Positions 1-9,450 of a stretch of DNA of 64,000 nt are shown here, one piece after another; position 1 is the stretch's first letter, and the number at the start of each line of letters is the position of its first letter. The stretch covers positions 26,411 through 90,410 of the forward strand of contig JANYGI010000231.1 in assembly GCA_025362495.1 (NCBI GenBank), written 5' to 3'. The position numbers were made by a program, and so were the translations under genes. The DNA is from Byssovorax sp. Lineage in GTDB: Bacteria; Myxococcota_A; Polyangia; Polyangiales; Polyangiaceae. Under the pieces are notes generated by a model that worked only from the letters and a program-made list of their open reading frames with translations, was not told where the DNA came from and did no database searches.

Positions 1-206
1 AACCCGTTCAGCCGCGGCAGCATCACGTCGAGGATCAGCAGATCGATCTCGCCCTCGCGCGCCAGCTTGAGGCCCTCCTCGCCGTCGGCGGCCACCAGCA
101 CGTGGTAGCCCTCGGCGGTGAGGTTCATCTCCAGGCCCATGGAGATGCTCTCGTCGTCCTCGACGACGAGCACTGTCTTCGCTCCCCCGGTGAGCGCTCG
201 CGCCAT
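1..206 (-). CDS. Response regulator receiver domain, partial (cut by window edge)
   Basis: This is the N-terminal part of a response regulator; its 3' end lies beyond position 1. The 68 visible residues read as a receiver domain: the acidic pocket VVEDDES, then LLILDVMLPRLNG, which carries the phospho-acceptor Asp. It lies 28 bp downstream of the sensor kinase stop on the same strand, so the two are very likely co-transcribed partners. ATG at 204-206 was chosen; an in-frame GTG at 222-224 is an alternative. The output domain is not visible, so OmpR, NarL or stand-alone type cannot be told. Confidence 0.85.
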   Translation of the reverse strand, partial: MARALTGGAKTVLVVEDDESISMGLEMNLTAEGYHVLVAADGEEGLKLAREGEIDLLILDVMLPRLNG

Positions 207-234
207 GAGGTCGGTGTGTATCACGTCCGGGTCG

Positions 235-1203
235 TCACGCGAGCGGCTGTCGCGCCGCGGCCTCGGCTTCGCGCTCCTCTCCGAGGAACGGCGGATTGCG
301 CGGCAGGACCAGCGTGAACGCGCTGCCGCGCCCCGGCTCGCTGTCGACCTCGACCTTGCCGCGGTGGGCGCGCATCACGTGCTGCACGATCGCCAGGCCG
401 ATGCCCGAGCCCTCCTGCTGCCGGGCCAGCAGATCGTCGACGCGGTAGAACTTCTCGAAAATTCGCTTGTGCTCGCGGCGCGCGATCCCCTTGCCGTTGT
501 CGCGGACGGTGACGTTGACCGTCTTGTCGGTGAGGCGGGTGGAGATCTCGATCCGCCGCGGCTGGCCGCCGTATTTGTACGCGTTCGACAGCAGGTTCAC
601 GAGCGAGTCGACGAGCGCGCTCTTGTCGCACCAGACGCGCGGGTGCTCCGGTGACAGCGCGACGACGACCTCGACGTGGCGGGCCGTCCGCGTCGGTTCG
701 AAGGCGTTGATGGCCTCGTCGATGATGCTGGCGACGTCGTGCTCGGCGACTTCGTAGACGCGGCGCCCGCTCTCCATGCGTCCCCAGTCGAGGAGGCGAT
801 CGATGAGCTGCTGCAGGCGCGCGCTCTCGCGGTTGAGGGCCTCGATGCAGCGGTCCTCGGCGATCTTGTCGCCACGGCGGAGCACCAGCGTCTCGGTGAA
901 CATGCGGATCGACGTGAGCGGCGTGCGCAGCTCGTGCGAGACCTTGGAGACGAAGTCGGCCTGGAGCTCGGACAGGTTGCGCTCGCGGCGGAGGAACACC
1001 CAGACGAGGATGACGCCGGTGACCAGCGTGCCCGCGAAGCTGAGCACGAGGATGCCAATCAGGAGGTTGTAACTGCTCTTCTCGAGGACGAGCAGCAAAA
1101 CGCCGACCCCCGACAGCATCACGCCGGGCACGATGACCAGGTAGACCAGGAGGGTGACAATCCTCCGGTAACCAAGGGTCGTGAGATCCCTGCGCCGGGT
1201 CAT
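235..1203 (-). CDS. Membrane sensor histidine kinase
   Basis: Sensor kinase of a two-component system. From the ATG at 1201-1203 the order is: two transmembrane segments (about residues 16-40 and 47-71) separated by only a few residues; the phospho-acceptor His at about 90 in FVSKVSHELRTPLTSI; then a HATPase_c domain with N box (NLLSNAYKYG), G1 (DNGKGI), F box (IFEKFYR) and G2 (GSGIGLAIV). There is no extracytoplasmic sensor domain, so it probably senses the membrane or an intramembrane partner. A longer form could start at the GTG at 1272, but that would overlap the divergent gene's promoter. It precedes its presumed response regulator by 28 bp. Confidence 0.9.
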   Translation of the reverse strand: MTRRRDLTTLGYRRIVTLLVYLVIVPGVMLSGVGVLLLVLEKSSYNLLIGILVLSFAGTLVTGVILVWVFLRRERNLSELQADFVSKVSHELRTPLTSIRMFTETLVLRRGDKIAEDRCIEALNRESARLQQLIDRLLDWGRMESGRRVYEVAEHDVASIIDEAINAFEPTRTARHVEVVVALSPEHPRVWCDKSALVDSLVNLLSNAYKYGGQPRRIEISTRLTDKTVNVTVRDNGKGIARREHKRIFEKFYRVDDLLARQQEGSGIGLAIVQHVMRAHRGKVEVDSEPGRGSAFTLVLPRNPPFLGEEREAEAAARQPLA

Positions 1204-1325
1204 GGGCAGGCTGATCGTACCGGCGACGCCGCCTTGTCGCACGCCTTCCCGGCCTTTGGAGGTTGAGGTCACGGTCGCGGGGGGCAGGGGCGTACGCTAC
1301 CCTCCGGCTCGGTCGGAGGACAAGG

Positions 1326-2345
1326 ATGATCAGGACTCGTCAGCTCGTCGCGTTCGCGCTCTCGCTCTCGGTGCTGCCGCTCGCCTTCGCGCGCGCGGCG
1401 GACGCCGCAGATCCCCCCGCAGCGCCGCTGCCTCCCGCTGCGCTGCCAGATCCCCCGGCGCCGCCGCCTCCCGCGCCCGCGCCGCCGCCGGATGCGCCAC
1501 CGCCTGCGCCTCCGGCCCCGCCGTCGTTGCCACCGCCGCCGCCGTCGCTCCCCGAGCCGGGCGTGCTGCCGCCCGCGCCGCCGCCCGCGCCGTTGCCGAG
1601 CGAGGTGCCTTTGCCGCCGCCTCCGCCGCCGCCCGTGCCCACGTTCGAGCCTCGACCGCCGCCTCCGCCTCCGGCGCCTCCGCCGCCGAGCGTGCCTGTC
1701 GCTCCGCCTCCTCCGCCGCCTCCGGTGGCGCTGCCGCCGCCGCCTCCGCCTCCCGTTGCCGCGCCGCAGCCGCCGGTCGCGGCTCCGGTCGTGCCGCCTC
1801 CGGTGCCGCCCGAGAAGGACGAGCCGAGCGAGCTGCGGTTGCGCGGTGGGTTCAGCGTCAACGGCGGCCTCGTGCACAACCCCGCGGGCAACGGCCCTGC
1901 GTTCGGGTTCGCGGGCCGCCTCGGCGTGCAGATCAACTCGTACTTCGGGCTCTACTACCAGAACACGCCGCTCGTCACGTTCGCGCCCGCCGCGGGGACC
2001 CAGACCGTGAGCTTTCACGCCGGGTTCGCCGACTACAACACCATCCTCGCGAGCCTGACGCTGCTCGACATGTTCGAGCTCGCGGTGGGCCCGTCGGTCG
2101 ACTACGCCAAGTTCGCCGACTGCTCGGCCGGCGTGCAAAGCTTCAAGCCGACCTCGGGGTGCCAGAGCGGATCGAGCTTCGCGCTCGGCGGCCACGGCCG
2201 CGTCTCGTTCGACTTCGGCGGCCTCTTCAGCAGCGGCAAGGGCCGGCGCAGCGGCTTCCAGATCAGCGCCGACATCCACCCGCTGCTGCTCTCCGATGTG
2301 TCGGCCTTCTCGGCGACGCTCGGCCTCGGCAGCGAGTGGTACTGA
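1326..2345 (+). CDS. Secreted Pro-rich protein with C-terminal outer-membrane-like domain
   Basis: The protein has a signal peptide (MIRTRQLVAFALSLSVLPLA, cleavage near ARA-ADA), then about 140 residues made mostly of Pro and Ala, and a C-terminal 180-residue domain with alternating hydrophobic strands and many aromatic residues (GFAGRLGVQINSYFGLYYQN), which fits an outer-membrane beta-barrel or a surface domain. The Pro-rich stretch probably acts as a periplasmic or wall-spanning spacer. ATG 1326 follows CGGAGGACAAGG, a good ribosome-binding site; a longer frame from 1263 lacks one. I do not recognise a specific family. It is transcribed away from the two-component pair. Confidence 0.75.
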   Translation: MIRTRQLVAFALSLSVLPLAFARAADAADPPAAPLPPAALPDPPAPPPPAPAPPPDAPPPAPPAPPSLPPPPPSLPEPGVLPPAPPPAPLPSEVPLPPPPPPPVPTFEPRPPPPPPAPPPPSVPVAPPPPPPPVALPPPPPPPVAAPQPPVAAPVVPPPVPPEKDEPSELRLRGGFSVNGGLVHNPAGNGPAFGFAGRLGVQINSYFGLYYQNTPLVTFAPAAGTQTVSFHAGFADYNTILASLTLLDMFELAVGPSVDYAKFADCSAGVQSFKPTSGCQSGSSFALGGHGRVSFDFGGLFSSGKGRRSGFQISADIHPLLLSDVSAFSATLGLGSEWY

Positions 2346-2373
2346 CGGATCGGCGCCCTCACCCCCTCGGTCT

Positions 2374-2398
2374 CCCTCTCCCGCCGAGCGGGAGAGGG
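2374..2398. terminator. Bidirectional hairpin between convergent genes
   Basis: A perfect 11-bp stem (CCCTCTCCCGC and its complement GCGGGAGAGGG) closes a 3-base loop, directly after the phosphorylase stop (2400) and 28 bp after the opposing gene's stop. There is no clear U tract. The arm sequence recurs in related form near 13309-13381, so it may also be a REP-type extragenic palindrome. Confidence 0.6.
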
Positions 2399-2399
2399 C

Positions 2400-3710
2400 T
2401 CAGGCCCCGATCCTCGCCATCACCAGCGCCGGGATCGCCTTATTTTTTGCGCTGATCTCGAACGCGGCGCGCACTCGCGCGAGCACGGCGGTGGCGTCGT
2501 CCGCGTGGCGGACGTGGAGGTGGGCGAGGGGAGCGCCGGCCTCGATCGCGTCGCCGCGGGTGACGTCGAGCTCGATGCCCACGACGGGATCCACGGCCTG
2601 ATCGACGCGGGTGCGGCCGGCGCCCATCGCCACTGCCGCGAGCCCGATCTCCAGCGGATCGATCCCGGTGATGAAGCCCGCGTGCTCCGCCAGGATGCCC
2701 ACCTTCACGGCCGCGGACGGGAGCAAACCGGTGTCGAAGACGACGCGGGGATCGCCGCCCTGCGCCTCGATCATGCGCTCCATGGTGCGCGCCGCGGCCC
2801 CGCTGGCGATGGCCTTCTTCAGCAGCACGCGCGCCTCGTCCTCGGTGGTCGCGACGCGCCCGAGGCGGAGCATCTCGGCGCCGAGCGCGAGGGTGCACTC
2901 GACGAGATCGGCAGGCCCACGGCCGTGCAAGACGTCGATCGCCTCGCGCGTCTCGATCGCGTTGCCGACGGTGCGCCCGAGCGGCGCGCTCATGTCCGTG
3001 AGCAGCGCCGTCACGCGCTTGCCCGCGGCGGAGCCCACGCGCACCAGGGCTTCGGCCAGCGCGCGCGCGTCCTTCTCGGTCTTCATGAAGGCGCCGCGGC
3101 CCACCTTCACGTCGAGCACCAGCGCGTCGATGCCCTCGGCGAGCTTCTTCGAGAGGATGCTGGCGACGATCAGCGGGATGGACTCGACCGTCGCCGTCAC
3201 GTCGCGGAGAGCGTAGATCCGCTTGTCGGCGGGGGCGATCCGGCTCGTCTGGCCGATCATGCAGGTGCCGACGTCGGCGACGATCCGCCGGAACGCCTCG
3301 GTGTCGAGGTTGACCGAGAACCCGGGGATCGCCTCGAGCTTGTCGAGCGTGCCGCCGGTGTGGCCGAGGCCGCGCCCCGACACCATCGGCACCGGCACGC
3401 CGCACGCGGCCACCAGCGGCGCGAGGCAGATCGAGACCTTGTCGCCGACGCCGCCGGTGGAGTGCTTGTCGACCTTCACGCCCGGCACGGCCGAGAGATC
3501 GAGCACGTCGCCCGAGTGGAGCATCGCCTTCGTGAGCGCGACCGTCTCGGCGTCGTCCATCCCGCGGAAGAAGATGGCCATGAGCAGCGCGCTCATCTGG
3601 TAATCCGCGAGCTCGCCTTCCCCGAGGGCGACGATGACGCGCTGGATGTCTTCGTCCGAGAGGCGACCGCCGTCCCGCTTGTTCGCGATGAGCTCGACCA
3701 GGGTTTTCAC
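2400..3710 (-). CDS. deoA: Thymidine / pyrimidine-nucleoside phosphorylase
   Basis: Catalyses reversible phosphorolysis of thymidine (or uridine and thymidine) to base plus (deoxy)ribose-1-phosphate in the cytosolic pyrimidine salvage pathway. The 436-residue length is normal for the family. Visible features: the phosphate-binding KHSTGGVGDKVS at about 82-93 and the family signature SGRGLGHTGGTLDKLE at 111-126, an N-terminal helical domain, and the C-terminal alpha/beta lobe. The start is a GTG at 3708-3710 with no strong ribosome-binding site. It is monocistronic here. Sequence alone does not settle strict thymidine phosphorylase (deoA) versus broad pyrimidine-nucleoside phosphorylase (pdp). 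Confidence 0.93.
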   Translation of the reverse strand: MKTLVELIANKRDGGRLSDEDIQRVIVALGEGELADYQMSALLMAIFFRGMDDAETVALTKAMLHSGDVLDLSAVPGVKVDKHSTGGVGDKVSICLAPLVAACGVPVPMVSGRGLGHTGGTLDKLEAIPGFSVNLDTEAFRRIVADVGTCMIGQTSRIAPADKRIYALRDVTATVESIPLIVASILSKKLAEGIDALVLDVKVGRGAFMKTEKDARALAEALVRVGSAAGKRVTALLTDMSAPLGRTVGNAIETREAIDVLHGRGPADLVECTLALGAEMLRLGRVATTEDEARVLLKKAIASGAAARTMERMIEAQGGDPRVVFDTGLLPSAAVKVGILAEHAGFITGIDPLEIGLAAVAMGAGRTRVDQAVDPVVGIELDVTRGDAIEAGAPLAHLHVRHADDATAVLARVRAAFEISAKNKAIPALVMARIGA

Positions 3711-3950
3711 GGCGCGGGAGCTTACTCGACGGGCTCTCGGCGAGGCGACTTATCCGGGCGTTCGCGCTCCGACGTCGCCCCGTCGCCGACGCGCGATCGA
3801 TCCCTCCCGTCGCTGACCGCGTGACGGGATCGTGCGCCTGACCGTCCACGAGGTATCCCCGATCTCGCCAGGATCGTTGGTCTCTCACCGCCTCCGCCGG
3901 AGAGGCTCCCTCGATTGACACTCCACGGTCGATCGGCGACGCTCGCGCGG

Positions 3951-4523
3951 ATGGTCTATCTGCGGCACATTGCAACGAGGGTGGGTCAGTGCCTGTCGCT
4001 CGTCACCGCGCTCGCGCTCACCACCGGGTGCGCCACCACGATGACTGACCGCCTGCAGAAGGCGCGCACGAGCTCGTACATTTATCATCACTCCGCGCCG
4101 GACGTGGAGGCCACCGTCCGCCAGCTCCTGAAGGACCGAGGCTTCGAGGTCCTGGCCGCCGACCGGCCTGGAATCGTGCGTACCGAGTGGCGATCGATCC
4201 TCGCCGACGAGCAGTTTGCCACCGAGTACGAGCGCTACATCGTCGTCGTCAATCGGCTCACGAGCGAGCACTGTCGCCTCGCCGCGATGCGCGTGTCCCT
4301 CGCGACTCTGGGCATGGAGACCGCGCATCCTCAGGCCGTATCCAGCGGCAAGGACCAGAACATCACCACCACCACCTACGGCAAAGGCACCTCGCCGCTC
4401 CTGATCGGGGCCCCGAACGCGCGCCGCGATCTCGACTTCGAGTGGAAGATCATCCTCCGCGAAGAGCCGGAGCGCGCCAGGGTGGTCGAGTCGCAGATCT
4501 CCTGGCAGCTCGCTCATCGCTGA
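3951..4523 (+). CDS. Predicted lipoprotein, BamC-like small domain (uncertain)
   Basis: Starting at ATG 3951, the first 26 residues form a signal peptide ending in a lipobox-like LTTGC with lipidation Cys 27. The mature part begins with a region that resembles small BamC/NlpB-like domains (APDVEATVRQLLKDRGFEV, followed by IVRTEW), then a stretch rich in Thr and a basic/acidic C-terminus. No catalytic motif is visible. The longer frame from 3915 would add a non-signal N-terminus. It stands alone between the phosphorylase and the sigma factor. Lipoprotein status is fairly sure; the fold is a guess. Confidence 0.65.
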   Translation: MVYLRHIATRVGQCLSLVTALALTTGCATTMTDRLQKARTSSYIYHHSAPDVEATVRQLLKDRGFEVLAADRPGIVRTEWRSILADEQFATEYERYIVVVNRLTSEHCRLAAMRVSLATLGMETAHPQAVSSGKDQNITTTTYGKGTSPLLIGAPNARRDLDFEWKIILREEPERARVVESQISWQLAHR

Positions 4524-4725
4524 TCGGGAGAGCTGGAGTCCGCGGGCCGACGCGGAGCGCGCCAAGAGGGTGAGTCCGCTCGCGCCCGCGCGAGGACGCG
4601 GCGCAGGCTCCTGGCCGTACGAGGCAAACCGCAGCTCTCGCGCGACGGATCGCTGTCGATGGAACACGGCTCACGGCGTCTTCGTCCTCGGCTAGGCTGC
4701 GGCCCGTCACGGAGGCGCGCGCGAC

Positions 4726-5688
4726 ATGACCGAGGACGTGGGCAGCGAATGCAGCGAGACCGCAGGCGACGCGGAGGTGCCGGATCTGCCGCTCTCCGCG
4801 GTGCTCGCCGCGATGCTCGCCGAGCAGGGCGGCGCGCCGATCGCGGCCAGCCCTTCGCTCGAGCACGCGCTCGCCGAGCTCTGCGAGTCCACGCGCCGCG
4901 CGCTCCCGGGCCTGATCGTCGATCCCGGAGGCATCTTCGCGGCGGTGGCGCGCGTCGTCGCGTCGTCCCCGGATCCGGTCGCCGCCCTCGCCGAGGTGCG
5001 CGCGGCCGATCTCGTCCTGGCCTCGGCCTGCGCCGGCGGCGATCCCGCGGCGCTGGCGCTGTTCCGCGAGCGCTTCGGGCGCGACCTCGAGGTCACGCTC
5101 CAGCGCACCGTGGCCGATCCGGCGAGCCGCGACGATCTGCTCCAGCAGATCTGGGAGAAGCTCTTCGTGGCAGCCCCCGGCGCGCGGCCGCGGATCCTGG
5201 ACTACTCGGGTCGCGGTGAGCTCCGCGGGTGGCTCCGCTCCACCGCCGTTCGATCGGGCCTGAACCACGTCTCGCGCGGGCAGCGAGAGCGGCCCGTCGA
5301 GGACGCGCTCTTCGCGGCGCTACCTGACGACCACCTGGATCCGGAGATGGCCCACTTGAAGGCGCTCTACCGCGTCGAGCTCAAGGAGGCGTTCGGCGAG
5401 GCCGTGCGGGCCCTCACCGCGCAGGAGCGGAACCTGCTCCGCTACGCGGCGATCGAGGGCCTGAGCATCGACGCCGTCGCCGCGCTTCACGGCGTGCATC
5501 GCGCCACGGCCGCGCGCTGGATCCAGTCGGCGCGAGGGCGGCTCGTGGCCGAGGTCCGCTCCCGCCTCGCCTCCCGGCTCCGCGTGTCCCGCGGAGAGGT
5601 AGATAGCATCCTCCGCCTCGTGCAGAGCGGGATGTCGGTGAGCCTGGAGCGCCACCTCGCGCCGACCACGGAGCCGGCCCGCGGCTGA
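4726..5688 (+). CDS. ECF-like RNA polymerase sigma factor, myxobacterial type
   Basis: A 320-residue sigma-70 family protein. About 100 extra N-terminal residues precede sigma region 2 (ACAGGDPAALALFRERFG, DDLLQQIWEKLF, GRGELRGWLRSTAVR), and a C-terminal region 4 helix-turn-helix follows (LSIDAVAALHGVHRATAARW). It lacks regions 1 and 3, so it is ECF-like but longer than usual. The next but one gene, on the other strand (6367-9171), starts with an HxxxCxxC anti-sigma-like zinc finger fused to a kinase; such pairs are frequent in myxobacteria and suggest signal-dependent control. ATG 4726 has GGAGG about 12 bases upstream. Confidence 0.8.
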   Translation: MTEDVGSECSETAGDAEVPDLPLSAVLAAMLAEQGGAPIAASPSLEHALAELCESTRRALPGLIVDPGGIFAAVARVVASSPDPVAALAEVRAADLVLASACAGGDPAALALFRERFGRDLEVTLQRTVADPASRDDLLQQIWEKLFVAAPGARPRILDYSGRGELRGWLRSTAVRSGLNHVSRGQRERPVEDALFAALPDDHLDPEMAHLKALYRVELKEAFGEAVRALTAQERNLLRYAAIEGLSIDAVAALHGVHRATAARWIQSARGRLVAEVRSRLASRLRVSRGEVDSILRLVQSGMSVSLERHLAPTTEPARG

Positions 5689-5710
5689 GAGGCGGATCGG
5701 TCTCCGGTCA

Positions 5711-6277
5711 CTACATGCAGAGCCCGCTGCTCCCACCGACGTTGGTGCAGGTCAGCCCGGTGCAGCACTGGTCGCCGCCCAGCTTGCAGGGGTTGTTCGA
5801 CGGCATGCAGCAGGTGCCCATCGTGCAGGAGACATGCACGTTGTTGCTCATGTCGCAGCAATCGCTGCTGGTGGTGCACCCCGACGCGTTGTTGTCGATG
5901 CACATCGATCCGCCGCTCGAGCTGGAGCCGCTCGCGGCAGAGCTGGTCGAGGTGGACGACGTGGAGCTCGACGATTTCAGGCACTGCCCCGCGGCCGCGA
6001 GATCGCAGCCGGCGGCCTCGAGGCACTTGATCTGGGCCGCCGACGGGTTCATCGCGCAGACCTGGCCGCACTGCGCGGGATCCTGCCCGCACTTGCTCGC
6101 GCTGCTCTTGCAGACGGTCATGCAGTCTTCGGGGGCCGCGCCGCCGGCGCCCGTCGTCATCGAGCCGCCGCTGGTGGTCGAATCGCCGCCGCCCGAGCCG
6201 CTACCTTCGGTGCTCCCGCACCCGGTACCCAGCAGCAAGACGGCCAGATTTACGAGAAGAAATGCTCGGCTGTTCAT
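5711..6277 (-). CDS. Cys-rich surface lipoprotein
   Basis: A 188-residue lipoprotein. Signal peptide with lipobox LGTGC (Cys 20), a Gly/Ser/Thr tether, a first Cys cluster (CMTVCKSSASKCG), a second Ser-rich spacer, and a C-terminal knot-like domain with about ten Cys (CCDMSNN, CTMGTCC, CKLGGDQCCTGLTC). The mature protein is nearly all disulfide-bonded modules and linkers, which suits an outer-surface adhesin or matrix protein; no enzyme motif is seen. It lies 89 bp downstream of the kinase gene on the same strand and converges with the sigma gene. Confidence 0.75.
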   Translation of the reverse strand: MNSRAFLLVNLAVLLLGTGCGSTEGSGSGGGDSTTSGGSMTTGAGGAAPEDCMTVCKSSASKCGQDPAQCGQVCAMNPSAAQIKCLEAAGCDLAAAGQCLKSSSSTSSTSTSSAASGSSSSGGSMCIDNNASGCTTSSDCCDMSNNVHVSCTMGTCCMPSNNPCKLGGDQCCTGLTCTNVGGSSGLCM

Positions 6278-6366
6278 GATCGTGGACTCTCCCTCCGGCC
6301 TTCGCGCCGGTGTGCAGGGAGGACACAGGGCGGCGCCCCGGGTCGCAGACTATTTTCGGCGATCCT

Positions 6367-9171
6367 TCAACCCGATGCGTGGGCCGCGAGCCAGGCCCGG
6401 GCCGCCTCGTGCTCGCGAGCGCGCTCCGGCGAAGCGCCGGGGGCCATCGCCAGCGCCGCTTCCGCGAGCCGGCGCGCGCGGCCGCGATCCTTCCCGCTCT
6501 CCCAGAGCGCGCGCGCCAGCGCCATCCGCCCTGACAGCGCCGCGAGCGGCGTACCCGCGCCCTTCTCGTAGTAGGCGACGGCCGGCTCCAGCGCGGCGAG
6601 GGCGGGATCGATCGCCCCGAGCGCCAGCTCGACCCGGCCGAGGAGGACGCCGCACTCCGCGACCTTGAACTGGCCCGGTGTGATGATCTGCCAGATCCGG
6701 AGCGCCTCCGTGGCCGCCGTGCGGGCCTCGGCGAGCTGCCCGCGCCGGAGCAGCGCCTCCGCCAGCGCGACGGCGTCGAGCGCGTTCACCGGATGCGTCG
6801 CGGGGTAGCTGGCGTGGTGGAGCGCGATCCCGCGGCGGATCAGCGAAAGGCCCTCGTCCGGCTGCCCCTTTCGATCGAGCAGCGTGCCCAGCGTCACGAG
6901 GACGGCGGCGATGCCGCGCTCGCCGTAGGTGGCCTCTTGCACGGCGAGCGCGCGGCGGACCAGGGGCTCGGCGCGATCCAGATCGCCGACCTGCAGCAGC
7001 GCCTGGGCGAGTCGGTGGGCGCTCTCCGCCGTGTCGGGGTGATCGGGGCCGACCTCGCGCTCGGTGAGTCGGTCGGCGCGATCGAGCAGCGACACGACCT
7101 CGGCCTCGTGCCCGAGCGGCTCCTCCACGCGGGCGAGATCCTGCATCGTGTCCGAGAGCGCGAAGGCGTCGGGCCCGAGGCGGCGCTGCTGGGCGGCGAG
7201 CGTCGCGCGGAGGACGGACTCGGCCTCGGTCACGTTCCCCTGCGCGAGGAGCACGATGCCGCGATTTCGCCCGAGCATCTCCGCGAGCTGGGGATCGCCG
7301 CCGGCCCGCTCGATCGCCGCCTCGGCGCGCGGCACGGACGCCGCGGCCGCGGGGATCTCCGCCGCGAAGAGGTTGATCGACACGCTGCGCGTCCACCCCT
7401 CGGCGGCGACCGGATCGTCGCCGGACGCCTCGGCGTTGAACAGCGCGTCGAGCATGGTCGCCGCGGCGTCGCGGTGTCGACGCAGGTTCCACTCGAGGAT
7501 GGCCTGCCGCAGCAGCGCCTCGGCGAGGACGGGCCGGTGCCGCGTCGTACGGGCGCGCGCCACGGTCTCTTTTGCCAGCTCCAGGCCTTGCCTGAAGCGG
7601 CCGGCGTCGCTCAGCGCCTTGGCGCGGATCACGTCGGCGCGGACCGCGTCGACGTCACGGCGGAGGGCGGGATCGGACGGCGGGTGGACGCGGGCGCCGA
7701 GCGCGGCCACGTCGCCGCACGAGGCGATCGGCGTCAGCGCGGCGGTGGCGGCGACGGCGGATTCGACCACGTCGCGGTCGGCCGTCTCCAGGATGTCGAC
7801 CAGCGCCGCGAGCTCCTGCCGGCGCTGGGCCAGGCAGACAGCGCGCAGCGAGAAGATGCCGTCCGGCTGCGCGCCGCGGACCCGCGTCGCCGTGCAGCTC
7901 TCGGTCGTCATGGCCGTCCAGTCCCTGGCGTAGGCGTCGAGCGCCGGGGCCACGCGCTCCCACGTGCTCCTGGCGAAGGGCTGCCCCGTGGCGAGCAGAG
8001 CGCGCTCGACGCGGGCCTTTCGCGCCCCGTCCCAGGCGCCCCCGAGCGCGTCGGCGGGCTGCTCGCAGACCGCGGCGCGCGGCGACGCGAGGCGGACCGT
8101 GACCAGCGCGGCGATGGTCACCACGACGGCGACGGCGAAGGCCCGTCGGTGGCCGCGGGGAGCCTCGCCGAGCGCCACGAGCAGCGCGTCCATCGTCGGC
8201 CACCGCTGCTCCGGGGCGCGCCGCAGCCCGCGGAGGATGGCCCGCCGCACGCGCGGGGGGACGCGGGACTTCGCCGGCGCGGGGCGCACCTGATCGGCGA
8301 GCGCGGCGGCGAGCCGCTCCTCGCCGGTCGCGCCGTCGAAGGGCCCCTCGCCGTGGAGCGCCCGGTAGAGCGCGACGCAGAAGCTGTACTGATCGCTGCG
8401 CGCGTCGGTCAGGCCGCCGAGCTGCTGCTCGGGCGCCATGTAGCCGGGCGTCCCTCCCCGGGTCCGGAGGCTGACGCCGCCGAGGGCGCGCGCCTCCTCG
8501 CCTCCGAGCGTCGCGCGCTCGTCGCCCGCGTCCACCAGGCCGAAGTCGCTGACGCAGAGCCGGCCGTCGGCCGCGAAGAGCACGTTGTCAGGCTTGAAAT
8601 CTCGATGAACGAGCCCGGCGCGATGAGCGGCCTCGAGCCCGCGGCCCGCCGCCGCGAAGAACGAGAGCACCTCGCCCGGGCTCGGCCCATCGCGCAGGCG
8701 CTCGGTCAGCGTGCCCCCTTCGAGCAGCTCCATGGCGATGAACTGCTGCTCATCGACGCGCCCCGCGTCGTACACGGCCGCGATGTTGGGGTGGGCCAGC
8801 CGCGCCATCGCCCGCGCCTCGCGGAGGAGCCGCTCGCTCGCCCGCCGATCGGCCTCGTCGTCCTCGGGCGCCTGGATCAGCTTGAGCGCGATCTTCCGGT
8901 CGAGGGTGGGATCGTAGGCGAGGTAGACGACGCCCATCCCGCCCGCGCCCAGCCAGCGCAGGAGCACGTAGCGCCCGACAACCCGCCCCGGAGCCGCCTC
9001 CGCTCCCGGCTCCTCCCGTTCGGCCTCGGGCGCCAGCAGCCGTCCCAGGCTCGCCACGATCGCCAGACACGAAGCGCAGTCGTCGAGGTGCTCTTCGAGG
9101 CCGCGGCGCTCGTCGCCGCCGACCAGCCCCTCGACGTAGCCGGCGATCACGTTGTCATCGGGGCAGTCCAT
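6367..9171 (-). CDS. Ser/Thr protein kinase with N-terminal zinc finger and C-terminal TPR repeats
   Basis: A 934-residue Hanks-type kinase. Residues 1-45 carry an anti-sigma-type zinc finger (H28, C32, C35 in EEHLDDCASC). The kinase domain spans about 67-330, with glycine loop GAGGMGVVY, Lys 97, catalytic HRDFKPDN (Asp 191), DFG 209-211 and activation segment GTPGYMAPEQ. One transmembrane helix follows (AFAVAVVVTIAALVTV), then about 500 extracytoplasmic residues of TPR-like helical repeats. Zinc-finger kinases of this type are typical partners of myxobacterial sigma factors such as the one at 4726. The ATG at 9169-9171 was chosen because it starts the zinc finger; the frame stays open to 9513 without homology. 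Confidence 0.88.
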   Translation of the reverse strand: MDCPDDNVIAGYVEGLVGGDERRGLEEHLDDCASCLAIVASLGRLLAPEAEREEPGAEAAPGRVVGRYVLLRWLGAGGMGVVYLAYDPTLDRKIALKLIQAPEDDEADRRASERLLREARAMARLAHPNIAAVYDAGRVDEQQFIAMELLEGGTLTERLRDGPSPGEVLSFFAAAGRGLEAAHRAGLVHRDFKPDNVLFAADGRLCVSDFGLVDAGDERATLGGEEARALGGVSLRTRGGTPGYMAPEQQLGGLTDARSDQYSFCVALYRALHGEGPFDGATGEERLAAALADQVRPAPAKSRVPPRVRRAILRGLRRAPEQRWPTMDALLVALGEAPRGHRRAFAVAVVVTIAALVTVRLASPRAAVCEQPADALGGAWDGARKARVERALLATGQPFARSTWERVAPALDAYARDWTAMTTESCTATRVRGAQPDGIFSLRAVCLAQRRQELAALVDILETADRDVVESAVAATAALTPIASCGDVAALGARVHPPSDPALRRDVDAVRADVIRAKALSDAGRFRQGLELAKETVARARTTRHRPVLAEALLRQAILEWNLRRHRDAAATMLDALFNAEASGDDPVAAEGWTRSVSINLFAAEIPAAAASVPRAEAAIERAGGDPQLAEMLGRNRGIVLLAQGNVTEAESVLRATLAAQQRRLGPDAFALSDTMQDLARVEEPLGHEAEVVSLLDRADRLTEREVGPDHPDTAESAHRLAQALLQVGDLDRAEPLVRRALAVQEATYGERGIAAVLVTLGTLLDRKGQPDEGLSLIRRGIALHHASYPATHPVNALDAVALAEALLRRGQLAEARTAATEALRIWQIITPGQFKVAECGVLLGRVELALGAIDPALAALEPAVAYYEKGAGTPLAALSGRMALARALWESGKDRGRARRLAEAALAMAPGASPERAREHEAARAWLAAHASG

Positions 9172-9450
9172 TCGGTGGCGCGGGATTTGACCACGGCCCC
9201 GCCGGCACGCGAGGCGAAAATCTCGCGCTGGTCCGGCTCGAACCTCGTCGCCATCCCATGCTCCGCGACGATCGGCGCCGGCCCTCACGTGTTTGCTTCC
9301 AGGAGTCCTGTCCTGCCCCGAGGACGATGCCTGTCTCCTGGAGCGGTTCACAATCGACCTCGATACCGGGCCTGCCCCGCCGCCCCATCGCGGCATCCCC
9401 GCAGATGGAGCCCCGTCGCGAACGTCGAGCGGCACAGCAGAAGATCCCGG

